A DNA stretch of 64,000 bases from Immersiella caudata (GCA_030512335.1 JAULSU010000007.1:3720001-3784000), one strand, 5' to 3'; shown: positions 52,089-63,469, counted from the stretch's first letter. Numbers and translations: made by a program. Notes: generated from the sequence alone by a model not told the origin.

Positions 52089-54212
52089 ATGGCTGAGGTC
52101 GTCGCCAGCCAGGCGTCATCGGTGGCCGAAAAACTCGGCGACGTGTCCATCTCAGAGCAAGTGCCAAGCCTAGCGTCAACCCCTGCCACATCAGCCACCC
52201 ACAGCCAGACAAAGCAGGAGACAGCGTCCAGCACGACTTCGGAAGATTCTCCGCTTGACTTGGGTGCTAATCAAAAACCAACGGAGATCGACTCGCCAGC
52301 AGTTCCGGAAATCGTGCCTGTGGTTGCTGAGCCGACCCCTGCAATCGCCCCTGAGATCGCCACGCCACAAACGGCGCCAGAAACCACCACAAAAGACCCA
52401 ATTGAGACGACAGAAACCAAACCATCTCACAGCGTCCACACAGCCACCAAGCCATCACCACTGTATCCCGCATCAAAATTCGAGCTCATTGACCGCTTCA
52501 TCGATGATCCCCGACCATTGAGAGTGGCCGTCATCGGCGGTGGTCTATCAGGAGTTTTGGCTGGCGTCCTCTTCCCGACCAAGGTGCCCAACATTCAGCT
52601 CACTATCTACGAGAAAAACAAGGATTTCGGCGGCACGTGGCTCGAAAACGTCTACCCCGGTGTGCGCTGTGACATCCCGTCGCACGTTTACCAGTCAACT
52701 TTTGAGCAGAAGACGGACTGGAGCGACCAGTTTGCCCCGGGCGCCGAGATCAGGGACTACTGGCAAAGGGTCGCCACAAAGTACAACGTGCACCAGTACG
52801 CCCTCTTTGGACACCGCGTCGAGGACCTCACCTGGGACAAGACCGACTCCGCCTGGAAAGTCACCGTCACTGACCTGGATACCGGCGAGACCAAGGTTGA
52901 GATTCAAGACTTTGTCCTCACAGCCATCGGCCTGTTCAACGCCTGGAAACTCCCCGACTATCCCGGCATTAGCGACTACAAGGGTGTTCTTCGACACGCC
53001 TCGCACTACGATTCCACCTTTGATCCCACGGGCAAGAGGGTGGCCGTCATCGGCAACGGTGCTAGCGGCATCCAACTCGTTGCTAACCTCCAAAAAGCCG
53101 TCGGCCACCTTGATCACTACGTCCGTAACCGGACATGGATTGCGAGCTCATGGGCCCCTGGTGATGAGCGCAGCCTAGAACCCCAACCCTACACCCCGGA
53201 GCAAGTAACCCTCTTCAAATCCAACCCCGAAGCATACCTCGAATTCCGGAAAGGTCTCGAAGACAAGTACTGGCGCCGCTTTGGCACCTTCTTCCGCGGT
53301 TCCGTCGAGAACGCGGCTCTCCGCACTCAGTTCACCGAAATTATGCGCAGGCGCCTTGCCGCTAAGCCCGAACTCCTGGAGCACATTCTCCCGGACTTTT
53401 CGCCCAACTGCAGGCGTTTGACCCCAGGGCCGGGCTATCTCGAAGCCATCGCCTCTCCAAACGTGTGCTACATCCGCACTCCCATCTCGCACTTCACTGA
53501 AACCGGTATCACCACCACTGACCAAGAATCCCACCCCGTCGACGCCGTTTTCTGTGCGACCGGTGCCAGCGTCGACGCCCTCCCACCATTTTCCATTCAC
53601 GGCCCATCTGGTATTGATCTCCGCACCCTCTGGGACCCTGCCTCTCATCACCCCGAATCCCACGGCTTCCCCTACTCCTACCTCGGCCAAGCAACCCCAG
53701 GCTACCCCAACCTCTTCTTCATCTATGGACCCCACGGATCCGGTCCATCAGGAACCGTCCCTCACTCGGTGGAGAACCAGCTCACCATGTACGCCAAATT
53801 CCTCCGCAAAATCTCCCGCGAAGGCATCAAGACCATCGCTCCCTCACGCAGCGCCACGGATGAATTTATCGCCTACTCTGACACATTCTTCAACTCCACC
53901 GTCCTCAGCGACCACTGCTCATCGTGGTACAACGGCGCCAAGCCCGGAGGAAGAATCCACGGTATCTGGCCAGGGAGCGCAGGACACGTCACGCAGGTGA
54001 GGCGGGAGCCGAGGTGGGAAGATTGGGAGTATACGTATCTTGGAGTGGAGGGCAATCGATTTGCGTGGTATTTTGGGAATGGGTGGACTGCGAAGGAGGC
54101 GGACGGGGAGAGTGACATGACGAATTACTTGAAGAAGCCGGGGGAGGAGGTGGATTTGAGGGATTTGCATGAGAGTTGGTGGGAGTTGCCTGGTGTCAAG
54201 TCGGGGAAATGA
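52089..54212 (+). CDS. FAD-dependent Baeyer-Villiger-type monooxygenase
   Basis: Intronless 707-residue frame from ATG 52089. Residues 1-120 are Thr/Pro/Ala-rich and disordered. The first Rossmann motif is VAVIGGGLSGVLAG (about 146-159, FAD), followed by FGGTWLENVYPGVRCDIPSHVYQ, typical of class B flavin monooxygenases. A fingerprint-like YKGVLRHASHYD segment precedes the second nucleotide motif VAVIGNGASGIQ (NADPH). PYSYLGQATPGYPNLFFIYGPHG and a Trp-rich C-terminus complete the domain. These enzymes insert oxygen next to ketones (steroid, terpene or polyketide substrates). The substrate is unknown. The frame is intact, but the long low-complexity N-terminus is unusual. Confidence 0.9.
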   Translation: MAEVVASQASSVAEKLGDVSISEQVPSLASTPATSATHSQTKQETASSTTSEDSPLDLGANQKPTEIDSPAVPEIVPVVAEPTPAIAPEIATPQTAPETTTKDPIETTETKPSHSVHTATKPSPLYPASKFELIDRFIDDPRPLRVAVIGGGLSGVLAGVLFPTKVPNIQLTIYEKNKDFGGTWLENVYPGVRCDIPSHVYQSTFEQKTDWSDQFAPGAEIRDYWQRVATKYNVHQYALFGHRVEDLTWDKTDSAWKVTVTDLDTGETKVEIQDFVLTAIGLFNAWKLPDYPGISDYKGVLRHASHYDSTFDPTGKRVAVIGNGASGIQLVANLQKAVGHLDHYVRNRTWIASSWAPGDERSLEPQPYTPEQVTLFKSNPEAYLEFRKGLEDKYWRRFGTFFRGSVENAALRTQFTEIMRRRLAAKPELLEHILPDFSPNCRRLTPGPGYLEAIASPNVCYIRTPISHFTETGITTTDQESHPVDAVFCATGASVDALPPFSIHGPSGIDLRTLWDPASHHPESHGFPYSYLGQATPGYPNLFFIYGPHGSGPSGTVPHSVENQLTMYAKFLRKISREGIKTIAPSRSATDEFIAYSDTFFNSTVLSDHCSSWYNGAKPGGRIHGIWPGSAGHVTQVRREPRWEDWEYTYLGVEGNRFAWYFGNGWTAKEADGESDMTNYLKKPGEEVDLRDLHESWWELPGVKSGK

Positions 54213-54409
54213 TGGGCGATGGGGGATTTGGTTTGGTTACTTGGATCTATCTAACTCAGGGTATTATTTCTCACTTTCACATCTTGATTGAAGTGGATGT
54301 CATTGCGAGGGCGCCCTTGAGTGCCAATCTGGAACTTCTTTCATCGCTTGATCCGGAACAATGTCTTTCAGCGTCGTGGAAACAAAGGGGTACTACAACA
54401 GACCGCCCT

Positions 54410-54729
54410 CCGCACGGGCCAGCTCCCCTTTTTTTATTATGAGCCACACAGTGCATCGCAGCTTTTGACCACTAGCCATTTACTTCACTGCTGACATAAT
54501 GGCTTCCATCTTCTCGCGCAGGGCTAAAATTGCAGTGACTGTAACGCCAGTGTGGCATTGCACCAATGCGTGAGCCAGGGGGGTTGGGGGGCCGTATGTC
54601 ACTGCAATTTTAGCCCTGCGCGAGAAGATGGAAGCCATTATGTCAGCAGTGAAATAAATGGCTCGTGGTCAAAAGCTGAGCTGCGATGCACTGTGTGATC
54701 CACAACAAGTGGGGAGCTGGCCCGTGCGG
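54410..54729. mobile_element. Foldback MITE with about 130-bp terminal inverted repeats
   Basis: The left arm 54410-54539 and right arm 54598-54729 are near-perfect reverse complements, beginning CCGCACGGGCCAGCTCCCC and ending GGCTAAAATTGCAGTGAC. The loop of 58 bp (54540-54597) is unrelated. The arms differ by small indels and a few substitutions. The element is 320 bp with no coding capacity. No clear target-site duplication was seen. It is non-autonomous; the parent transposase is not in the window unless the Mutator-like relic at 61 kb belongs to it, for which I saw no shared ends. Confidence 0.85.
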
Positions 54730-54847
54730 GGAAAGATTGAACATTGAGATTTCTGGATATATGATTTCGGTCTCTAACTACTGTATGCTCCAATTGTGGT
54801 GAATTGGAAGCAAAAAGTAAGGCGTAGAGACAATTGTCTCCCTGAAC

Positions 54848-54917
54848 TCGGGAACGGGGAATCGAACCCCGGGCTGCTGAGTGAGAGTCAGCGATGTTAG
54901 CCACTACACCGTACCCG
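54848..54917 (-). tRNA. tRNA-Glu (CTC)
   Basis: The minus strand gives CGGGTAC/GTTCCCG as acceptor (one T-T mismatch), a D arm TGT-AGTGGCTA-ACA, the anticodon stem GCTGA/TCAGC around CTCTCAC (anticodon CTC), the T arm CGGGG-TTCGATT-CCCCG, and discriminator A. It is 70 nt long, slightly short. It lies 119 bp from the MITE. Confidence 0.8.
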
Positions 54918-55033
54918 ATTCTTGTTGTTGGTACTGCAGAGCAACATCCTCACTAAAAAAGAGGCCGCACACTTAATTCATCTTAAAGATTGGATTTTGT
55001 GCCAAGTTCCCCTTTTGATCGAACTCAAACCTC

Positions 55034-56433
55034 CTACACTTTTACAACCAACTTCCCCCCACTAATCTCCCCCTTCCTCATCCGATCCAACCCCCTATTC
55101 ACACTTTCTAATCCCTGCTCGACATCAATAATCTCGGGCGGCACCACCAACCCCTTCTCGAGCAACCTCTCCAACCACGCACACAGTGCCTCCCCCACCT
55201 CCGGCACCTCATGAAACAACTTAATCGGCACAGCATGAAATAACGTCCCCTCGGGCGCACTCCCCTTTGGCAACCCCGTCAACCCAATCAAATGGGCGCC
55301 CAACCTCGTCGAATCATGCGGCGTCGACGGCGGCGACGGCGGCGGACTTCCCTCTTGCGCAGCAGAAGGTGATGATAAATTCCCTGGCGCCAGCGCCTGC
55401 AACAGCGAACTCGCAGACTCCCGTCCGCGCGTGTCAATACCAAATCTCAACTTCCCCTTCAAATTCCCCCGTATGATATCCACCGCGCGTTGAGGGTCGT
55501 GGCTATCAACGAGCAAATCCGTGCGAATGGCGTGATGATCTGTGAGTCGGAGGCCGTGCTTCGCCTTGTCGACGATGGTGAGCGTCTTCAACCCAGCTAG
55601 TTTCGCAAGCTGAATGGTGAGATTTGCAGAGGTGGAAGACCCGCCCCAGACGGCGAGCCAGTCACCGGATGTGGCGCGTTCGTGCGAGGCGATGGAAGCG
55701 AGGCATTCATCGCGGATGTCGGGGGCGAGGGATTCAGAGGGGATTTGACGGATGAGGGTGTATAAATCGGGACCGTCGAGGATGGAGGAGAAGTCGACGC
55801 CCATGCAGACGCCGAGGGCTAACGCGGCGGCGACGAAGGCTACGCCGAGCGTGGAGCCTTCTTCGAAGGAGAGGTGAGCGGCGAGACGGACGGTGTTGTA
55901 GTCGAAGGCGACGACATATTCTTGGTAGGCAGCTTTGCGGAGGTCGCGGTAGTCGGTGGATATTACTAGGACACGGTCTTTGAGTTGGAGGCGGGAGGTA
56001 GCTTTAGGGGATTGGACGACGAGACCGGAGAGTTCGCGGCCGGAGATATAGGGAAGGGATGGGATGGCGAAGTTGAAGTCTCTGGATATTGTTAGAAGCT
56101 GAGTGATATTTGACAAGAAGGGGGAACATACGGTGCTTTCCAGTCGATGGGATTAAGGCCGATGGCTTCTGTCCGGACGAGGACTTCGTGGTCCCCCTGA
56201 ACTTGAGGGACGGGATAATCTCGGATGAGCTCGTATGGCTGTCGGGCGGCGTGTAATAACAGGACTCTTTGTGTCTCTGGGGTGATAAGGGGCTCCTCTA
56301 CCGCGTCTTGAACCTTCAAATCCTCGAGTGGGGGGATGGCGATGTCTGATGGTATCGTCGTGGCGCTGACTTTGGATGAGTGTTTCTTCCCTTTTGGGAG
56401 TGACATTCGGCGAAGAAATGATAGGCTGCTCAT
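55034..56433 (-). CDS. Zinc-type alcohol dehydrogenase-like (MDR) oxidoreductase
   Basis: Two exons, 56433-56132 and 56081-55034 (intron GTATGT...TATCCAG, 50 nt), encode 449 residues. The start at 56433 (MSSLSFLRRMSLPKG) is the first ATG in frame. A GroES-like N-terminal part has HEVLVRTEAIGLNPIDWKAP and LPYISGRELSGLVV. The cofactor domain has GSTLGVAFVAAALALGV and AVWGGSSTSANLTIQLAKLAGLKTLTIV, a GGSS.. variant of the glycine-rich loop. Typical zinc ligands are absent, so it is likely a zinc-independent NADPH enone/quinone-type reductase. Fungal relatives include trans-acting enoyl reductases, but no synthase is nearby. A Ser/Pro-rich insertion sits near residue 350. Frame intact. Confidence 0.8.
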
Positions 56434-57103
56434 TGCGACGACTTGGCCTTGAGAACCTTGGTTTGCTGTTGAGATCCAGCGATGATATCGTGAGGCGTCT
56501 AGCTCGGACTTAAGGGGCTGCGTCAATGCCAGATAGAGAGTCGTCTGAAAGCACCAAGTCGCACTGCAGGCGCTTCTTATGACAAATCAGGGGTTGATTG
56601 CGCCATCGCGAAGCAGATCAACTCATGAGGCTAGTGCAGTAACAACTTGAACAAACCCCCACCCCCCGCAACATGCTAAAGCACCACAGGCATGCAGCCC
56701 GAAGATCATAACCAGCATCACTGGATGGACAATCCAAGACAAGAGTTTTGGTAGACATCCACAGTCTCGGGTCCACCTCCACGCTGTTGTGTTGATGCGC
56801 GGGCTTGGCGGCGCTGGCCGGTGGATGAGCGCCATCCCCCCGTCAATCACGCCATCGCCAAACACTCCCGACCCTCACAACCGCTGCGCGCGCAACCATG
56901 GCGAGCCCTATTGCAGCTGCCGCTAGCCGACGCCGCTCGGCCCGCAACGTGCTCCCGAGGGAGTTATATGCACGCCGTACATCACAAAACCGGTGCCCAC
57001 GTTCTTCCTCCCCATTGCCATTGTCCCAGTGCTAGTACCCCTTTAGCAAAGGCCATTAGACGACAAAACTCTCAAGTAAACATCCCACAATCCGAATTCC
57101 GAT
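56434..57103. other. Divergent promoter region; no gene seen
   Basis: About 670 bp between the starts of the dehydrogenase (minus) and the second NtaA-like monooxygenase (plus). Confidence 0.4.
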
Positions 57104-58775
57104 ATGGCTGCCGAAAACGGGGCCGAAAGGCCAAAGAAGCAGCTTATCGTCAACGCCTTTGTGATGATGTGTAAGTCAGTCCTAACAATAATCACCTTAC
57201 AGCCTTGCAGGTAATATGTCTCACACCACCCAGGCAGCGGTCATCAGTCCCCCGGACTCTGGAGACACCCCGACGACGAGTCCTGGAAATTCGGCGACGT
57301 CGACCACTGGGTGAACCTGGCAAAACTGCTGGAAGAAGCCAAGTTCCACGGCATCTTCATCGCCGACGTCCTCGGCGGCTACGACGTCTACAAGAAATCT
57401 CTCGACCCAGCAGCCATCTCCGGCGCCCAATGGCCTGTCAACGAGCCCCTTTCCGTCGTGCCCACCATGGCCGCCGCAACAAAGAGTATCGGCTTCGGCG
57501 TGACGGTGTCGACCACGTATGAGGAGGCATATCATCTAGCGAGGAGATTAGCAACCGTCGACCATCTCACCAAGGGGAGACTCGGCTGGAATGTAAGCCA
57601 ACCCACCAACCCAAGCCACCAACTCAACTCAACCCAACCCAACTCAACCCAACCCAACTCAACCCAACCCAACTCCAGAGCAGAAACTCACCCCTTTCCC
57701 CCAGATCGTAACCAGCTACCTCGATTCCGCCGCCCGAAACATGGGTCGCAAAGAACAAGTCGCCCACGACGACCGCTACCTCCAAGCCCACGAGTACCTC
57801 CAAACAATCTACAAACTCCTCCTCTCCTCCTGGCGCGACGACGCCGTAACCCTCAACCGCACCAGCGGAATCTACACCGACCCCTCTCTCCTGCGCCCGA
57901 TAAACCACCAGGGCCGTTTCTTCTCCGTGCCCGGTCCGGCCATCACCGCCCCCTCGCCACAGCGTCTTCCCCTCTTGTTACAAGCCGGTACCTCCCGTGC
58001 TGGAAAGCTCTTTGCTGCGGAGCACGCCGAGGCGGTTTTTGTGAGTGCGCATTCGCCTCAGGTTGTAGCCAAAAACATAGCGGAGATTCGGACCTTGGCG
58101 TCCGAGAAATTCGGAAGGGATGGGAAGGATATAAAGGTGCTAGCGCTAGTTGTACCCGTCCTAGGGAAAACAGAAGAGGAAGCGCGGGCGAAGTTGAAGG
58201 ATTATCGACAGTATGCGTCGACGGAGGGGGCGTTGGCGCTGTGGGGTGGATGGACGGGCATTGATTTGGAGCCGTATGGGGATGAGGAGGAGTTGCGGCA
58301 TGTGGAGAGCAATGCGGTGCGGTCGACGGTGGATGCGTATGCGAGGTTTTCAAAGGGGGGAGAGAAGTGGACGAAGCATACTGTTGCGGAGCATGTGAGA
58401 TTGGGAGGGAATGGACCGTTGTTGGTTGGGACGGCGGAGCAGGTGGCAGAGGAGTTGGAGGTGTGGGTTGAGGAGGCGGATGTGGATGGGTTCAATTTTG
58501 TGAGTTTTTTTGACTGGACATCTTGCTGTGGGTAAAGCTAACGAGATCAGGGGTATGTGCTGTTTCCGCAGTCTTTCAAGGATATCGCCGAGTTGCTGGT
58601 TCCGGAGCTGCGGAAGAGGGGGCTGTTTTGGGATGACTATGTTGTACCTAGGGGGACCTATCGTGAGAACTTTTATGGAAAGGAGGGTCAGAAGTATCCC
58701 CAGGAGACGCATGTCGCATCCAAGTACCACTGGAAGGCGGGTGTGCCTGCGAATGAGCACCAGATTCCGGAGTAA
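57104..58775 (+). CDS. FMN-dependent monooxygenase, NtaA/SnaA/DszA family, copy 2
   Basis: Four exons, 57104-57170, 57234-57592, 57705-58499 and 58551-58775, encode 481 residues. The sequence has KKQLIVNAFVMMCSGHQSPGLWRHPDD, LLEEAKFHGIFIADVLGGYDVY, HLARRLATVDHLTKGRLGWN then IVTSYLDSAA, PLLLQAGTSRAGKLFAAEHAEAVFVS, WTGIDLEPYG and DVDGFNFGYVLFPQSFKDIAELLVPELRKRG. These are the same landmarks as the copy at 46-48 kb. The intron positions and sequence are diverged, so this is an old paralogue rather than a recent duplicate. It is a reduced-flavin-dependent oxygenase of unknown substrate. Intron 2 contains a 15-bp minisatellite. Confidence 0.9.
57626..57670 (+). repeat. Minisatellite (AACTCAACCCAACCC)x3
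   Basis: Three perfect 15-bp units inside intron 2 of the second monooxygenase gene. Confidence 0.9.
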
Positions 58776-58861
58776 ATCGAATGGCTATAAATTGAGACAG
58801 AAACGTCGAAGGTGTGCAACACCAATGACTCGGACCAAGGGTGCCGGCAGAAGATTGCAAC

Positions 58862-60380
58862 TCAAACTATATCCAATCCAGCCCTGAGCACGGCGCTATG
58901 CCCCTGGCCCAGGGGTTCCCGATAGTACCACATGTAAAACCCCCAGCTAGATAGAACGATGACGGTCAAGGTCAATATCGCACCGACAAACACATACTTG
59001 TTGGTGGTGGCACCGTCAATGTCAACAACTCCTCCCGCACCCCATACCGTCTGTGCCGCTTAGTTAGTGTCTGCTTTCTCACTGCGCTGTTGCGCGGCGC
59101 GTCTGCACTTACACTAATGAAAATGGCCGGGAGGAATATCATCTCCACAAACCCGATAGTTTTCATCGTCCTACTGTCACTCGCAGCCACCCGGGCTACA
59201 TCTAGAGTAATTTCCGCAACAGCCCGGTTTGTCTTGGTCTCCACCTGCGCAATGATGTTGTTGATCTGGAAGATCCCGGTCAGCATTTCTCACCCAGGGG
59301 GCCATCATCATACGTACGTGGCCAAGGTGACCATTGTGCCTCGCCTCTAGCTCGGTGAGCCTCTCCACCAAAGCCTCACACGTTGACATGGACCCTCTGA
59401 TTCTCTCCACCAGAAGCTCTCTTTCCCCTGGTCTTAAGCCCCCACCCATCAACGCGCCTTGAAGATGTTCCTCGCCATAGACGACTGCTATTGCCTCCCT
59501 GCAGAACTTTCCTAGCCGCAACCCTCCTTCAACTATCCCCTTCCCATGGGCTATTTCCACTCTCACCTTACTCAGCCTCTTCTGCAATATATCCGCGTCG
59601 TTCAATTCCCTTTTCCTCTCCTCAGAGGGCGTGCAAGTAACCCATTCTTCCGGTGCTAGCTCCTTCGAGCTCTCAATCTCGTTGATAACCTGCCACAGGC
59701 TAGTCATAAAATTAGCGCCTGAACGGGGGCGGCCATAAAGGGGCGCATCAAAGAGAAGTAAAAATGAATATACCGATGGGCCCACTGATCCCAGGAACGA
59801 GAGCGCTGCTCAAGTATGAGCGGGAGAATGCCCAATGGGGATGTGCCAAGGAGTCCGCTGTTGATGTACGCGGTAGTGTGGCTGCGGAGAATAGCAAGAT
59901 CATTGGGGTCGTTTGCTATTAAAAGGGCGACGGCGGAGGAAGATGGAAGATGTACTCGAAGGGCGAGATTTATTACTTGACGATTTGGGCCGATACGTAA
60001 GAGGAATGCTAGTAATACCGTCAGTTGAAGATTTCCCACTCTTTCAGGGGGGGGGGGGCGGGTTTACGCACTAATTGACTTGCGATGCTCGAGGGAGTCA
60101 TCGTAGTCAGTGAAATAGTTTTGATAGGGACGGAGGGTGTCAAAGAGGCCATGAACGTGAGAATTCAGGCCTAGGAATTCCTCGAGTGGCGCGAGCTCCG
60201 CGAGGAGATGAGTCTGGATCCTGAGGTTTCCGCTCTCAGTGATTGTGCCACGATTTCCTCGGGCGAGATCCCCGCGAGCGGAGCTGAGGAGAGTTAGTTG
60301 TAAGTAGTTTGCGATGTTGACGACTTGGAATTTGCCCACAAGATGAAGAAACTTGGACAGCGAGGAGTGGCGTTCTCAAT
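58862..60380 (-). CDS. CorA-like membrane protein 2
   Basis: Exons from the 3' end: 58862-59050, 59113-59265, 59318-59699, 59774-60008, and 60072 to about 60380. All internal introns are GT-AG and in phase. The C-terminal half has ARHNGHLGHINNIIAQVETKTNRAVAEITLDVARVAASDSRTMK, then the helix IGFVEMIFLPAIFIS, an extracellular loop and a second helix VFVGAILTLTVIVLSSWGFYMWYY. This is the two-helix CorA-like arrangement of fungal proteins. The first helix normally ends near a GMN-like loop, which is not conserved here. The 5' exon(s) upstream of FLHLVGKFQVVNIANYL are unresolved; the start is therefore approximate. Function unknown. Confidence 0.65.
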
Positions 60381-61073
60381 GGCAGCTTTCTGGTCATGGT
60401 CAGACTTGATACTGCCACATGCCCAACCCGCTGACACTGACAATAGCTGGAATCTTTCCTCCTATAGCACCTGGCCCCAATGACTCAGTCGTTGGCGCCT
60501 TGCCGTTTGACAAGGTCCAAAGCTGAGCGTGTATTTGGTTGTGCATTCTGGTGTTATGTTTGGTGGTCGGGCACTACTCCGCGTGCCAGAGAATTCCTCG
60601 AAGGCTGACGAGAGTAAGAAGCAGCAGTCGGACTGGAATCGAAAGCATGGGCTGTGCCATGGTTGCGATGGGAGGTGAGGCTCTCGCTCGGGCTTTATCT
60701 GTCTCGACATCAGGGCTGGGCAAGCGCTGCGCCACGATCAAGGCCGCATTGCATGCGGCCAAGCCCAATTGAGCCCTTGTTAGCTGCAGTCCTGGATAGA
60801 CGGACCCGCATGCAGCTACGCTTGCATCGACTTGGTGAAAATAATCCCTTTTGTGTTGAGCCGCGCTTGAAGACGCCATCACATCGAGTCCCCTCTCTTC
60901 CAGCGATGCCAACGAATATCCTGACATCGACGGGCATCATTCCCATCGACCTCACGAATACTGAACGCCTACCCTCTCCTATAAGAGCGCTCCCTTGACA
61001 ATCTAGACGACCCTCGCGATCCAGACGAACCCCAGCACTCAGATTGGAGCGGCTTTTGGCAGCGAGAGCGAGA
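60381..61073. other. No gene resolved
   Basis: It may hold the missing 5' exon of the CorA-like gene (minus) and the left flank of the transposase relic. No terminal inverted repeat of the transposon could be delimited. Confidence 0.35.
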
Positions 61074-63469
61074 ATGAGTCCCCAGCCGGCAAGTATTCCC
61101 AACTCTCCCGAGGGATTCCTGTCCTCCACTATTGAGGACCTCCAAGCCGCCGTCAACGCCTGGGCGAAGGATCACGGCTTTGCCGTCATACCGAAGAACG
61201 GCCGCAATCGAGAGAAACGTGGAGAGAAGAAGGGAGACTATACCAGGTGGGAAATCGCCTGTGGCCGCAGCGGCAAACCCATCTCCGAGTCAAAAGGACT
61301 AAGGCGCTCAACCTCACGCAAGTGCGACTGCAAGTGGAGAGGTTATGCCGTTCGATCTCAAGAGGGCTGGCAATACCAGAACTATTCAGACCAAGTCCTT
61401 CACAACCATGAGCCCTCTTCCCATCCCTCGGCACACCCTCAACAACACCGGAAGCGCAATGCCGCAGTCCTCGAGACTATATCTAAAGCTTCACATCACC
61501 CGGTATCCGCGCGAGAGAGGTCGGCTCGGCTAGTCGCAGACCAACATCCCGAGACTGTCCTGATCGACAAGGACGTCTACAACACAAGGGCTGGGCTCAG
61601 GCTCAAAGAGCTGGGAGGAAGATCACCAACCGGTGCTCTCGTGGCGTTGCTCGACGAGCAACAGATACCCTATAGAGTCAAATGGGCGGATAATCGTCCG
61701 GAGGACCCTGTTGGGCTGGTGTTTACCTTCCCTGAGCTCATGGAGATGACCTCGCGGTTCTGGGAGGTCACCTCAGCTGATATGGCATACCGGACCAACC
61801 TTTTCAATTACCCTCTCTTCCAGGTTACCGGCATAACGAGCTGTAATACAATTTTCGACTCCTTCTTCGGCATCATCGACAACGAGAAGAGGGACGCCTT
61901 TGACTGGCTTTGTAGTGCGATCAAGGAGCTCAGAGGTGAAGCCGGCATCCGGGAACGCCCTCGTCTTCATCACAGACCAGTGTAAAGAGATGAAGGCGTC
62001 CTTTACTGAGGTTTTTCCCAACACCCAGAAGCAACTCTGTATCTTCCATGTCATTAAGAACGTGCTCCTTAACACTAAGAAGAAAGTTCAGCAGGAGCGT
62101 CGAGATCGATTCGGATGACGAGGAGGGTGTTGACGACTCCCTCTCCGCCGAGGAGCAGTCTGCCCTGAAACGACTCCGCTCTCATGGCCGCATCCAGGAG
62201 CCAGGAATCGCTGCACCTACGCCTGTTATAATCCCCCACAACCATCACGGCGTTGAGGCGATGTTCAAGGTTATGGTATATGCGAGGACTGAAGAGGAGT
62301 TCTTTGGGGCCTAGTCAGCCTTGAAGACTGAGTTCTTTGATCAACCAGCAATCCTCCGCTACATCCAGAAGATCCGGATGCCTTCGCGAGAACAGTGGGC
62401 GACTTGTTACTCTAAGAACTACAAGAACTTCGGCGCCAGAGTCACATCCCCAACCGAGGCGAGCAACTTCAACGTCAAGAGTTACCTCCTCAATGGTAAG
62501 GCGACCTCTTTCTGCCTCTTCCAAGCGATCGAGCCGTTAGTGAAGCGCCAAGTTAAAGTCTTCAAAGAGACTCTCGCTCGCTCGGCAACGCGAACTAAAC
62601 ACGAGTATCTCTCACCAGAACCTTCCTTGGCTCTCTTCCTTCCCAGGTCTCCTACAAGGCCCTCGACCTCATCAACGACGAGTTCAAGATCGCTAAAGCC
62701 TCGATTCCGAATCTCAACCGACCAGAGAGACTGCTTACGCTGTGTTATGAGTGTACAGCTCCCCTCCAATACGGCATTCCTTGCAGTCACAAGATCCTCG
62801 GCCTCATCGCGAACCAAGAGACTCTCAAGCTCTGGGACATCAATCCCCATTGGCATCGTAAGGTTACACTCGTAAGTAGTCGCTATCTTGATTGTATAGC
62901 GTTGCAAACTGTAACAGGATTAGGGAGACCCATACCTCAGGATTCGCGATCCCAAGGTGCGCGAGAAGTCAAGGGGACGGCCGAAGAACAAGGCGGCAGT
63001 GATGCCTCTCCAGCACGCGGTTGCGGTAACGATTCGAGCCTCACAGAACAATGCCGTGGATCCCCTCCCTCTTACTCCAAGCCCTGTCGCCCCAAAGCGC
63101 TCAAGACAACAGAGGGACTCACCCCGGGCCTCCGAGAGGAAGAACACGGCGGCTACAACCCGATATACGAAGACGGCTGTCTGCTTGGGAGAGGGAGCCA
63201 TCACCAGAGCCAGAGAGCTTAGGCGAGTCTCAGGAAGCAGATGGCACGAGGGCAAAGCTCCGCGCTTCTCGGAAGCGTACGAGGGCTCAAACCTCCGAGC
63301 CAGAGGTCGAGATACCTCCTACAAAGTCAAGAAAGCGGGCTACAGCGGGTGCCTCCACTACAGAAACAGTAGGAAATATCAGTTTGGTCCCGGGCGCGCC
63401 TGTGACGGGCTGAGCCCTGGTGCAGCCTCGGCGACCCTCGGCCGTGGTTACACTCTCGCTGTGCAGTAA
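61074..63469 (+). pseudogene. Mutator-like (MULE) transposase, decayed
   Basis: From ATG 61074 the N-terminus carries the FAR1/WRKY-GCM1-like zinc region (WAKDHGFAVIPKNGRNR ... RWEIACGRSGKP ... SRKCDCKWRGYA). The MULE catalytic block follows: ADMAYRTNLFNYPLFQVTG, NTIFDSFFGIIDNEKRDAFDWLC and VFITDQCKEMKASF...QLCIFHVIKNVL. Downstream are CYECTAPLQYGIPCSHKILGLI (SWIM-type finger) and DPYLRIRDPKVREKSRGRPKNK. Frameshifts lie near 61950, 62110 and 62600-62620, and a TAG at 62312-62314 stands where Trp is expected (FFGA-stop-SALKTEFF). An immobile copy. The 3' end reads into an Arg/Ser-rich tail to 63469. Confidence 0.85.
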
